Source: Acidobacteriota bacterium
Lineage (GTDB): Bacteria; Acidobacteriota; Holophagae; Holophagales; Holophagaceae
DNA length: 64,000 nt
NCBI GenBank assembly: GCA_005788175.1
Contig: SXYX01000014.1
Span: 151,277 to 215,276, forward strand
Reading direction: 5' to 3'
Part shown: positions 37,614-46,036 of the stretch, in pieces
Layout: every line of letters begins with the position of its first letter
How positions within the stretch are numbered: the first letter of the stretch is position 1
Made by a program: the position numbers and the translations under genes
Notes under the pieces: model-generated
The model's input: the letters and a program-made list of their open reading frames with translations, nothing else
What the model was told of the DNA's origin: nothing
Database searches by the model: none

Positions 37614-38222
37614 TTAAAAAATACTGGCAACTTTGTCCTTCGCAGCTTGACGCAACATATTCTGAATGGTTTGCTGACCGGTTAAGCCCTGATCATTCTG
37701 AATTTGTTCTTGACGATCGAGGCTTTCATAGAAACGGCGAACGTGATCTTTTCGCATACTTAAAGATTCTTTCTCGATTTTTTCCTGTAGTTTGATAACG
37801 CCATAAATCATACTCTCTGGACGTGGCGGGCATCCGGGGACATAGACATCTACCGGAATGATTCGATCAATTCCCTGAAGTGTTGCGTAAGTTCGATACA
37901 TACCCCCTGAACTTGCACATACGCCGACACTAATTACCCACTTTGGCTCGGCCATTTGGGCATAAATTGTGCGAAGAACCGGTGCCATCTTATTCGTTAC
38001 GGTACCTAGAACCAGCATCATATCGCTTTGGCGGGGACTAAAGCGCATGGCTTCGGCTCCAAAGCGGCTCATGTCATATTTACTAGCCATGACACTCATA
38101 AATTCTATGGCACAACATGCCGTTCCAAAGGGCATGGGCCAAAGACTATTTTTTCGTGCCCAATTAACAACAGAATCTAGGCGGGTGGTGACTACAGCAT
38201 CGTTTAGGCTTAATTCGCTCAT
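37614..38222 (-). CDS. nuoB: NADH-quinone oxidoreductase subunit B
   Basis: 202 residues carrying terminal cluster N2: tandem Cys in 'FGTACCAIE', then 'GVCASSGG' and 'VPGCPPRPE'. The core ends near residue 160; the remaining ~40 residues, rich in Gln and Lys, are a C-terminal extension. Passes electrons to quinone. One nt separates it from nuoA. Confidence 0.97.
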   Translation of the reverse strand: MSELSLNDAVVTTRLDSVVNWARKNSLWPMPFGTACCAIEFMSVMASKYDMSRFGAEAMRFSPRQSDMMLVLGTVTNKMAPVLRTIYAQMAEPKWVISVGVCASSGGMYRTYATLQGIDRIIPVDVYVPGCPPRPESMIYGVIKLQEKIEKESLSMRKDHVRRFYESLDRQEQIQNDQGLTGQQTIQNMLRQAAKDKVASIF

Positions 38223-38223
38223 C

Positions 38224-38601
38224 TTACTTTTCCCAATCTAGAGCGCCTTTCCCTAGGGCATACACATAACCCAAGAGAAGGGTGGCGAGAAAAAGGACCA
38301 TAATGCCGAAGGTTTCTGGAGCATTCCTGAAATTAGCAGCCCAAGGAAATAAAAAAGCAGCTTCGACATCAAACAATATAAACAGCATGGCCACAAGATA
38401 AAACTGAACACTATAACGATGACGTGCACCTTGCTGCTGGGGGGGCACTCCGCATTCATAAGGTTCTAATTTTGAACTTTGGGGATTATTTGGCTTCAAT
38501 TTAGAAAGAATAACTCCCGACAGAACTAATACAGCTGTTGCGATGACAATAGTAGCGATTGCTAGAATAAGGAGAGGCAGAAAGGGGATGGCGGCATTCA
38601 T
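38224..38601 (-). CDS. nuoA: NADH-quinone oxidoreductase subunit A
   Basis: 125 residues with three membrane helices. The loop '[22 protein letters not shown]' (in part) and '[18 protein letters not shown]' with the conserved acidic residues identify NuoA. First gene of nuoABCDEF. Its promoter lies in the 136-nt divergent spacer shared with the TonB receptor gene. Confidence 0.96.
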   Translation of the reverse strand: MNAAIPFLPLLILAIATIVIATAVLVLSGVILSKLKPNNPQSSKLEPYECGVPPQQQGARHRYSVQFYLVAMLFILFDVEAAFLFPWAANFRNAPETFGIMVLFLATLLLGYVYALGKGALDWEK

Positions 38602-38737
38602 AAATGATTTAGGATCCTGGTTGCTATTAAAGTTAATTCTATCGCCTTTGTGGTTGTAATTTCCTAAAGACTTGCTCCTAGTGAGTACTGTCCTTATTTT
38701 TTTTAAACCACTAAAGTAAAGTTATGTTGGAGGGGTT
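38602..38737. promoter_or_regulatory. Divergent spacer nuoA / TonB receptor
   Basis: 136 nt, AT-rich, with a T-run (TTATTTTTTTT) in the middle. I see no Fur-box-like palindrome upstream of the receptor gene and no riboswitch. A clear pair of -35/-10 boxes could not be assigned on either strand. Confidence 0.3.
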
Positions 38738-41209
38738 TTGGTTTATCGACAAGTATTGATTACAGGCCTGATTTTATTGATCAACCAACTGCAAGGCCAA
38801 GACTTGCTTCTAGCTGGGCGGGTTCTTCACTCAGACGCCGACAAGCCTTCTCTCTTTTTGATCCAATTAGTAGACAATACCAAGTCCCTCAAGTCAGTTA
38901 ATTTGAATCAAGGCAGTAGCTATCGTTTTCAAGGCCTATACCCAGGTAATTATAAACTTTATGTCACCAAGATAGATAAAGTCATATTTACAAAATCTAT
39001 CCGACTATACTTACCGATTACCAATTTAGATATAGATCTGAATTCGCTTCCATCAGCTGAAATTGAGATCGCAGATTCTCTTTACATGGCAACAGATATT
39101 TCCCTGGGTAAATTGAAGGGTTCTATAAAAGATTTTCCTCAAACAATCATAATGATTCCCTCTTCCGTTATTGAAGAAACAGGATCGCGACGCTTAGACC
39201 AAGCGCTTGTTAATGTTAGCGGTGTCGTTCCTAGCTCGTCATCAAATTCTGGTTTTTTTGATCATCAATTAATTCGAGGCTTAAATGCTACTTACACAAG
39301 AGAAGGCCTAATCGATGGACCCACATTTATGGGATATACACGATCATTAGCGGACGTTGAACAGATTGAGGTTTTGAAAGGACCGGGCAGCGCCCTATTT
39401 GGTAGTGCCAGTGGTGGTGGCACCATTAATCTCACGATGAAAAAGCCAAAAAAACAATCGATGACGATCGGCGATTTTTCCCTAGGTAGCTTCGACTCCT
39501 TTAGGGGTATTGTTGATTCAACTGGACCTATTAATGAGCGTTGGTCGTATCGTGTTATCGGCAATATCGGGAAATCGGATGGATTTAGAAAACTACCATC
39601 TTTAACAAATGAATGGACTGGTTCTTTACTTTGGTTGCCAACGGAGGTTCAATCTATTTTGTTGACTATAGAAAATCGATATTTGAAATTAGTACCAGAT
39701 GCAGCGGGTATTCCTTTTCACATGAGCTCATATCGAGATTCATCAGGAAATTATCCATTCCATAATCCAACAATTATAGATGTGGATAAAAATACTTCGT
39801 ACGTCTCCCCTATGGCATCAAGTGTCACTAATATTTTTAGGATTTCACTCAGTTATAGTCATCGCCTAGGCACCCATCTTAAGTGGGAAACAAATCTAGC
39901 TTATGGAACACGCTCACTCAATTTATATCGAAATTGGAGTATTCCTGATTTTAAGGATTCCACCGGTGCTCCCATTCTAAGCAATCGATATCTACGAAAT
40001 CAACATGATCGCTTCGCCGATAAAAGCCTTCAAACATTTGTTACTTGGCAAGGAGATCTGGGGGGGTATGGTCACAAAATTCAATTGGGAGCTGATGTAT
40101 TTAAATCTGATATATCAACTAATAGAAGACATGCTAAATTTGCGCCTATCTTAGATGCTTATAATCCGATCCTTCCTGAGACCGGAGCAGATCTCATAAA
40201 TGCTTGGGCATGGATATTTAATCGATCCATTTCTGCTAGACAATCTGGTTTCTATGTCACAGATCAATGGACTATTAGTGATTTTTTAAAAATACGAACT
40301 AGTTTACGCCAAGATCACTATCGCATGATAGACGATGGATCATATAACAATTTAGGTAATAACTCTTTCACGGCGTTGCTCAATTCCGGAGGACAGTTTT
40401 ATACTCCAATAATTGGCCTTAATAATTTGAATACGGCCCTAGCCAAAGAGAATCCATTGACCACGAATACTAATTTTAATAACGGGCAGATTGGTCTAGT
40501 TTTCGACCCTGCGCATAATACGAGCTTCTTTATAGGTACATCTTGGGGAAGATTGGCCAATCTAACCACAAAAGATCCACGGACAGCTACATTACCCGAA
40601 AGTAATCGGCAACTCGAACTAGGTAATCGATTGCAATGGTTCGAAAATAAATTAAACCTTACTCTTTCGATATTCAGGACAATTAGATTTAATGTTGATA
40701 ACTTAACTCTTGTCTCAGGAAATTTGATCGTCACGCAAACACCAGAACAGCGTGTAGACGGCTTGGATTTAGATTTTAGGGCACGACCTCTTTCCGGATG
40801 GTTTATTCTTGGGGCTTGGTCTTGGATGAAGCCCATTTATAGCGAGCCATCAACTTCGGAGTCGTGGCTAAAGGGACAGCAACTTGCAGGTGCTCCAAAA
40901 CGAACCGGACGACTATGGTCTAGTTACGAGATCCAAGAGGGAGATTGGCGTGGATGGGGGATTGGTTTAGGTTTTCGCCATAGAGATAACATCAAAATAA
41001 TTTTTAGAGACGGACCTCCAAATAGTGTTGGTACTATCCCTGGGTATAACGTATTGGATGCAGGTATTTTTTATCGAGCACATTCATGGGATATCCAGTT
41101 AAATCTTAAGAATTTATCTGACCAAACTTATTGGTCCTATGGCATCATCAATGCTGCAGTACCTGGAGAAGGCCGCAACGTCACTCTAGATCTTCGTTAT
41201 CGCTTCTAA
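38738..41209 (+). CDS. TonB-dependent siderophore-type receptor
   Basis: 823 residues: signal peptide ending 'NQLQGQ', an N-terminal carboxypeptidase-regulatory-like beta-sandwich (about 25-105), a plug domain ('ETGSRRLDQALVNVSGVVP', 'VEVLKGPGSALFGSASGGG'-type sequence) and a 22-strand-type barrel ending 'NVTLDLRYRF'. It resembles FhuA/FpvA-like ferric-siderophore receptors, although the ligand cannot be read from sequence. TTG start with GGAGG 6 nt upstream. No siderophore synthesis or ABC import genes are adjacent. Confidence 0.9.
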   Translation: MVYRQVLITGLILLINQLQGQDLLLAGRVLHSDADKPSLFLIQLVDNTKSLKSVNLNQGSSYRFQGLYPGNYKLYVTKIDKVIFTKSIRLYLPITNLDIDLNSLPSAEIEIADSLYMATDISLGKLKGSIKDFPQTIIMIPSSVIEETGSRRLDQALVNVSGVVPSSSSNSGFFDHQLIRGLNATYTREGLIDGPTFMGYTRSLADVEQIEVLKGPGSALFGSASGGGTINLTMKKPKKQSMTIGDFSLGSFDSFRGIVDSTGPINERWSYRVIGNIGKSDGFRKLPSLTNEWTGSLLWLPTEVQSILLTIENRYLKLVPDAAGIPFHMSSYRDSSGNYPFHNPTIIDVDKNTSYVSPMASSVTNIFRISLSYSHRLGTHLKWETNLAYGTRSLNLYRNWSIPDFKDSTGAPILSNRYLRNQHDRFADKSLQTFVTWQGDLGGYGHKIQLGADVFKSDISTNRRHAKFAPILDAYNPILPETGADLINAWAWIFNRSISARQSGFYVTDQWTISDFLKIRTSLRQDHYRMIDDGSYNNLGNNSFTALLNSGGQFYTPIIGLNNLNTALAKENPLTTNTNFNNGQIGLVFDPAHNTSFFIGTSWGRLANLTTKDPRTATLPESNRQLELGNRLQWFENKLNLTLSIFRTIRFNVDNLTLVSGNLIVTQTPEQRVDGLDLDFRARPLSGWFILGAWSWMKPIYSEPSTSESWLKGQQLAGAPKRTGRLWSSYEIQEGDWRGWGIGLGFRHRDNIKIIFRDGPPNSVGTIPGYNVLDAGIFYRAHSWDIQLNLKNLSDQTYWSYGIINAAVPGEGRNVTLDLRYRF

Positions 41210-41226
41210 TATCGAAAAGAATTAAT

Positions 41227-41724
41227 ATGGCTCCAAACGCTTTTGAACCCTCACGATCCAAGTCAAGCCTTTTGGTGTCCCTTGTGGCAGCAGCTCTGAT
41301 TTGCCTATCATTCGTTATAGGAGTTCAATTCGGTAAGCAATCTAGTTCACCTGACCCAGATAATCATATTACGAATCATGATGACCCCTTGGGTAACCAG
41401 TTGAATGATGCTTTCCGCGATATCTATGGCACTTCTAATTCGAGCGTGCCTTCACCGAACCAGACTTCTCCTGTCATAAGTTCGGCCGAATCTTTGTTCA
41501 TGGTAATCATTGGCCCCCCAAGCGGCCTAAGAGACTCCGAAGCCAAACTTCTTATCAAAAAGATTAATAAAGACCTTAATTTGACAGCCTATACCATCAA
41601 ATATAAAGGTAATTCTTTTTGGATTCGCCTCGTTCCCTCTTTTAGCGAGGCTGACGGAAGATCCCAAATTCAGGAACTACAAAAAAAGGGCTTTACCGCA
41701 AGTCTTCAACCAGAAAAGAAATAG
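41227..41724 (+). CDS. SPOR-like membrane-anchored protein
   Basis: 165 residues from the ATG at 41227 (the ORF-track start lies inside the receptor gene). One N-terminal membrane anchor ('LLVSLVAAALICLSFVIGV'), a polar Ser/Asn/Pro linker, and a C-terminal ~70-residue domain ('SLFMVIIGPPSGLRDSEAK', 'GNSFWIRLVPSFSEADGRSQIQEL') with the alternating pattern of SPOR peptidoglycan-binding repeats. A role at the septum or envelope is inferred. The Shine-Dalgarno is poor; it starts 17 nt after the receptor stop. Confidence 0.7.
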   Translation: MAPNAFEPSRSKSSLLVSLVAAALICLSFVIGVQFGKQSSSPDPDNHITNHDDPLGNQLNDAFRDIYGTSNSSVPSPNQTSPVISSAESLFMVIIGPPSGLRDSEAKLLIKKINKDLNLTAYTIKYKGNSFWIRLVPSFSEADGRSQIQELQKKGFTASLQPEKK

Positions 41725-41758
41725 AATTAAGAATAGGTTTTTATCTTTGGGAGTGGTT

Positions 41759-42895
41759 ATGACTCATCCGCGACTGAGGGAGCGATTCTCAATACTTGAT
41801 CATTCCACTTTTTTAGTGTCTCATTCGATGGGAGCTGCTCCATCTGGAGGTCGACAGAAGATATTGGAGTATTGGGATAATTGGAATAATACTGGTATTT
41901 CAGCCTGGGATCAATGGATGCCCTTTGTTGATGAGTGTCGCAGAGATCTAGGTCAAATCATCGGTGCTCCAGCAGGGTCTGTAGCCTTTCATCAAAACGT
42001 AAGTACACTCATCCACTCCGTTTTAGGTACTTTCGACTGGACAAGCTCTCGCAACGAAGTTCTAGTCTCTGAATTAACCTTCCCTACTCTAAAATATTGT
42101 CTTGAGGCAATGTCGGGGTCTGGTTTACATTTTATTCGTGTCCCTAGTCGTGATGGAATCGGTCATGATTCATCGGATTTTACGTCTCGCATAACAGATC
42201 GAACTGCCTTAGTGTTGATTGACCATGGTATATATCGATCATCTGCTCTAATTGAGATTCCCCCAATCGTCAAAGTAGCCCATGAGCTTGGAGCACGGGT
42301 TCTAGTAGATACTTATCAAACAGCGGGAATGTATCCACTGTCGGTAACTGATTGGGGGGTAGATTTTGCAGTGGGAGGATCTCATAAATGGCTATGCGGA
42401 GGACCGGGTGCTGCCTATTTATATATCCGCCCTGACTTATTGGGAAAATTAAGGCCACAGCTTTACGGCTGGATGGCGCAAAGGGAAATTTTTGAGTTTG
42501 CTCCTGGTGTCCAGCCTGCCGATGATGCTCGAGCTTTTATGACAGGGACGTTTGGCATTTCTTCTCTTTATGCTGCCAAAGTCGGATGGGAAACAATTCT
42601 AGAGGTTGGTATTTTATCAATTCGAAAACACGTTCTATTCATTAGTCATCAAATTATTCGTTTAGCACAAGAACGAGGGCTCAAAATTAATTCACCTCTT
42701 AATGATGACTTCAGAGGAGGTCAAGTTTGTGTTGGGATTGAGAATGCTCGGGAGATTGAATATCTTTTAAGCAAAGAAAAGATTCTTTTAGATTCCAGGC
42801 CCTACTGTGGATTGAGGATTTCTGGACACTTTTATACCGAAGAGCGCGAGGTTTTGACCTGCTTTGAGGCGCTAGACTCCATAATAAAGAGATAA
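41759..42895 (+). CDS. Kynureninase-like PLP enzyme (aminotransferase class V)
   Basis: 378 residues. The N-terminal 'FLVSHSMGAAPSGGR' and 'GAPAGSVAFHQNVST' resemble kynureninase. Asp184 in 'VLVDTYQTAG' and Lys210 in 'VGGSHKWLCGGPG' form the PLP site, and 'YGWMAQREIFEFAPG' matches the kynureninase C-lobe. Kynureninase cleaves kynurenine to anthranilate and alanine, but no tryptophan-dioxygenase or kynurenine formamidase is nearby, so the true substrate is uncertain. I start at the ATG at 41759, with GGGAG 5 nt upstream. Confidence 0.78.
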   Translation: MTHPRLRERFSILDHSTFLVSHSMGAAPSGGRQKILEYWDNWNNTGISAWDQWMPFVDECRRDLGQIIGAPAGSVAFHQNVSTLIHSVLGTFDWTSSRNEVLVSELTFPTLKYCLEAMSGSGLHFIRVPSRDGIGHDSSDFTSRITDRTALVLIDHGIYRSSALIEIPPIVKVAHELGARVLVDTYQTAGMYPLSVTDWGVDFAVGGSHKWLCGGPGAAYLYIRPDLLGKLRPQLYGWMAQREIFEFAPGVQPADDARAFMTGTFGISSLYAAKVGWETILEVGILSIRKHVLFISHQIIRLAQERGLKINSPLNDDFRGGQVCVGIENAREIEYLLSKEKILLDSRPYCGLRISGHFYTEEREVLTCFEALDSIIKR

Positions 42896-42905
42896 TGAGA
42901 GAAGT

Positions 42906-43721
42906 ATGATGATGGACTTTAAACAACCCAATACTTCAGATAGTTTTTTTCTTATCTCGGGGCCTTGTGTCATCGAGAGTCGAGAGCATGCAATGATGAT
43001 GGCAACGGCATTAAAAAAAATTGCCGCTGATCGAAAAATACCTTTTATTTTTAAGAGTAGTTTTGATAAGGCAAATCGAACTTCAATGTCGAGTGCTCGT
43101 GGCCCAGGTATGCAAGAGGGTCTAAAAATACTAAAAGAAATAAGAGATGTCTTAAATATTCCTGTTCTGACCGATGTTCATGAGTCCGCTCAATGCTCAG
43201 AAGTTGCTCAATATGTTGACGTTTTACAGATACCAGCTTTTCTCTGTAGACAAACAGATCTACTACTTGCAGCAGGTCATACTGGGAAGGTCGTTAATAT
43301 CAAAAAGGGTCAATTTTTAGCTCCCTGGGATCTTCAATATGCGGTAGACAAGGTTCGGTCTGTTGGGTCATCTCCCATCTGGGTTACCGAACGCGGGACA
43401 ACATTTGGCTATGGAAATTTAGTGGTTGATTTTCAATCTTTCCCGCATTTGAAGCAAACAGGATGTCCCGTGATCTTCGATGCAACACATAGTGTACAAA
43501 AACCTGGCGCACTTGGGGCTCGCACAGGTGGCGCACGTGACATGATACCTACACTTGCTAGAGCTGCAGCTACTTCAGTGGATGGGTTCTTCTTTGAGGT
43601 TCATCATGACCCAGATCATGCCCATAGCGACGGCCCGAATGCCATGCATTTAGCAAAGTTTCCAGAGCTCTTGGATCAGTTATTAATGATTTGGAGAACT
43701 TCACGTTCAGTCAATATCTAA
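42906..43721 (+). CDS. kdsA: 3-deoxy-8-phosphooctulonate synthase (KDO-8-P synthase)
   Basis: 271 residues, TIM barrel condensing PEP with arabinose-5-P for lipopolysaccharide inner core. 'FKSSFDKANRTS', 'ADVLQIPAFLCRQTDLL'-type sequence and 'DATHSVQKPGA' are the KdsA signature. 'GPCVIES' puts Cys21 at the metal-ligand position, where the E. coli enzyme has Asn, so this is the metal-dependent class. The other ligands (His, Glu, Asp) are visible in 'EVHHDPDHAHSDG'. GAGAG precedes the ATG. It abuts the convergent folD-like stop with no spacer. Confidence 0.96.
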   Translation: MMMDFKQPNTSDSFFLISGPCVIESREHAMMMATALKKIAADRKIPFIFKSSFDKANRTSMSSARGPGMQEGLKILKEIRDVLNIPVLTDVHESAQCSEVAQYVDVLQIPAFLCRQTDLLLAAGHTGKVVNIKKGQFLAPWDLQYAVDKVRSVGSSPIWVTERGTTFGYGNLVVDFQSFPHLKQTGCPVIFDATHSVQKPGALGARTGGARDMIPTLARAAATSVDGFFFEVHHDPDHAHSDGPNAMHLAKFPELLDQLLMIWRTSRSVNI

Positions 43722-44576
43722 TTAATCGAGACCTGCAGCATAAGTTAGATTAAGAAGCGCCATCATTCGAGTAACTTTCCCAATACTGTTATGGCTGATA
43801 TCAGTGTGAACAATTCTGCGAGATTTGAGCTCATCAAAGTTGAAATTTCCTAGTCCTGATAGGTCGAAACAGAGTGCATGATCTTGAATGAGGGATGTAT
43901 CAATATGATAGTCTTCTACGGGGACCGCGGATACGATCACGTCGGCCATTTGTATAAATTTCTCTAGGTGACTAACTGAAGTATTTTGGTGGCAAAGAAT
44001 AGGGGTCGCTTTCAGATTGGCGATCATAGCGGTGAGGGGTCTTCCAATACGTAGCGAATCATTGATGACTAGCACGGTCTTACCTGATAACCATTGATCT
44101 CCAAAACCACGTTTAATAGTTTTAACAACTGCGCGCGCTGTACAGGGGGTCATACATCGATGATCAGAACCGTCCATGCGTTTCCTGAATTTATTGAGGT
44201 ATCCAATATTGGTAGAATGCAGCCCCTCAATATCTTTTTCGGGGTCCAAGAGATCCATAATTTCGTCATCTTTGATACCAGGATATTTCAAAGGGTAGAA
44301 AACAAAGATGCCATCGTACTTGGGATCTTGATTGAGTCGCGAGACTGTTTTAACCAGCTCCAAGCCGCTATCTACTTCAATATCTTGAACGCGAATGCCG
44401 AGATCGAGACAATCCTTTATAAGAAAGCGATGATAGGTGATACACCCTATCTCGTTGCATCCCAAAATCACCGCTAATCCCGGAGATTTCCCTAGTTTTT
44501 GAATATTTTTCTCAATGACACCTCGATAATGATCGGTGGTTTCCTGACAATTAAGACTTAATGTTGGATTAGACAA
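43722..44576 (-). CDS. Methylenetetrahydrofolate dehydrogenase, monofunctional MTD1-like (FolD family)
   Basis: 284 residues of the FolD fold. The Rossmann half is intact: 'VLVINDSLRIGRPLTAMIAN', 'ADVIVSAVPVEDYHI', 'GKVTRMMALL'. The catalytic half is altered: Tyr48 is kept, but the Lys expected four residues later is Leu52, the Gln of 'VQLPLP' is Phe93 ('FVFYPL'), and the KDVDG motif is 'KDIEG'. These changes, 'FVFYP', and 'AVPVEDY' resemble yeast MTD1, an NAD-dependent dehydrogenase without cyclohydrolase. I infer oxidation of methylene- to methenyl-THF only. TTG start with AAGGA 7 nt upstream. Divergent from nth. A canonical bifunctional FolD would need to be sought elsewhere in the genome. 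Confidence 0.82.
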   Translation of the reverse strand: MSNPTLSLNCQETTDHYRGVIEKNIQKLGKSPGLAVILGCNEIGCITYHRFLIKDCLDLGIRVQDIEVDSGLELVKTVSRLNQDPKYDGIFVFYPLKYPGIKDDEIMDLLDPEKDIEGLHSTNIGYLNKFRKRMDGSDHRCMTPCTARAVVKTIKRGFGDQWLSGKTVLVINDSLRIGRPLTAMIANLKATPILCHQNTSVSHLEKFIQMADVIVSAVPVEDYHIDTSLIQDHALCFDLSGLGNFNFDELKSRRIVHTDISHNSIGKVTRMMALLNLTYAAGLD

Positions 44577-44635
44577 TTAATATTCCTTCTTTATCTATTC
44601 TAATCAATTATTCGCTAATAATCTAACCTAGACAT

Positions 44636-46036
44636 ATGACCCGAACCTCAGAAGATCTCAAAAGTATCCAGAAAAGACTAGGCAGTCTCTATCCTGAAGC
44701 GATTTGCATGTTGGATCATCGTAATGCTTATGAACTAACAGTCGCAACTATTCTTAGCGCTCAATGTACAGATGCTCGAGTAAATAATACAACTCCTCTC
44801 TTATTTAGAATGTACCCAAATCCTAAAGATCTATCTTTAGCTAAAGTTAAGGACATCGAAAGGGTGATTAAACCCACAGGTTTCTATAAAAATAAATCTA
44901 AGTTTCTTATCGCAATGGCTAAACAAGTGGTTCAATATCACCAAGGTAGCATTCCAACACAAATAGAGGATTTGATTCAACTCCCTGGAGTAGGGAAAAA
45001 GACAGCCAACGTTATTTTAAGTGTTGCCTTTGGGGTACCCGCCATGGCGGTTGATACCCATGTTGGGAGATTAGCTCGTCGACTGGGCTTAAGCAACTCG
45101 ATGAACCCTAATCAAGTAGAAAAGGATTTGTGCGAGCTTTTTGATAGACGGACATGGAGTTTACTCCACCACCAATTAATTACTCATGGGCGTTCAACGT
45201 GTAAAGCTCAGTCACCTTTGTGCCATAGTTGTAAACTTCGGGCTCTTTGCCCAACGGGATTGCGTGAAAAAAAGGACCCCCATACGGGACATTGGGTAAA
45301 AAGTCGAGAAAGAATTGTAAGCCTCGTTCCATCTATCACAGAACTTCTATGCAACTGGGGCATGGTGACGTCGTTAGTAGGTCGAACAAATTACTGTATT
45401 CATCCAAGTAGTGATTTACAAAAGATACCTAAAGTGGGTGGTACTAAGAATCCAAGGCTCAAAAATATTTTAGCTGCCAAACCTACCTTAGTCATTTTGG
45501 AGCGTTCCGAAAATACCCTGAAGATATCCCAAGAACTAAAAGCAGAAAAGATTCCTACCCTCACTCTCGATGTGACAAATTTCAGGAGTTGGATCCAGTC
45601 ATATCAGCTCTTAGGGAGTCGACTAAACCAGGAGCCGAGATCTAAGAAATCAATTTCTGAACTTAGGAAATCTATTCGTGGTCATCGACACAAAAATCTT
45701 AAGGTTCTCATCTTAATTTGGAAATCACCGTGGATTGCAGCAGGTTCACAATCATACTGTGGGGGCTTAATTCAAGCCTTAGGAGGACGCGTATTGGGGG
45801 ATACTAAAAAATCAACCGGTTACCCGCGGCTTAATTCTGCCGAGTTAGTAAAACTAAAACCCAATTTAATTTTATTACCTACCGAACCCTATCCCTTCAA
45901 TGATAAACATCTTAAAGAACTACAGCGCCTTTTCCCGGATAGTGATGTGAATATTATGGATGGCGAACTAGCCACCTGGTACTTGAGTAGGACATCTTCG
46001 GCACTTCGTTACTTAAGACGTCATTATTTTGACTGA
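44636..46036 (+). CDS. nth: Endonuclease III fused to a BtuF/TroA-like binding domain
   Basis: 466 residues, more than twice the usual ~210. Residues 1-210 are a complete endonuclease III: helix-hairpin-helix 'LPGVGKKTANVIL' with catalytic Lys122, Asp140 in 'AVDTHVGRLARRL', and the [4Fe-4S] loop Cys189-x6-Cys196-x2-Cys199-x5-Cys205. After a basic linker (210-224), residues 225-466 form a periplasmic-binding-protein-like module: 'RIVSLVPSITELLCNWGMV', 'VGGTKNPRLKNILAAKPTL' and 'LVKLKPNLILLPTEPYPF'. This matches the cytosolic 'cobalamin-binding' TroA-like family. No signal peptide exists, so both halves are cytoplasmic. The frame is open throughout. TAACCT lies exactly 6 nt before the ATG and no Shine-Dalgarno is seen. 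The 3' end overlaps dsbD by 13 nt. Confidence 0.93.
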   Translation: MTRTSEDLKSIQKRLGSLYPEAICMLDHRNAYELTVATILSAQCTDARVNNTTPLLFRMYPNPKDLSLAKVKDIERVIKPTGFYKNKSKFLIAMAKQVVQYHQGSIPTQIEDLIQLPGVGKKTANVILSVAFGVPAMAVDTHVGRLARRLGLSNSMNPNQVEKDLCELFDRRTWSLLHHQLITHGRSTCKAQSPLCHSCKLRALCPTGLREKKDPHTGHWVKSRERIVSLVPSITELLCNWGMVTSLVGRTNYCIHPSSDLQKIPKVGGTKNPRLKNILAAKPTLVILERSENTLKISQELKAEKIPTLTLDVTNFRSWIQSYQLLGSRLNQEPRSKKSISELRKSIRGHRHKNLKVLILIWKSPWIAAGSQSYCGGLIQALGGRVLGDTKKSTGYPRLNSAELVKLKPNLILLPTEPYPFNDKHLKELQRLFPDSDVNIMDGELATWYLSRTSSALRYLRRHYFD

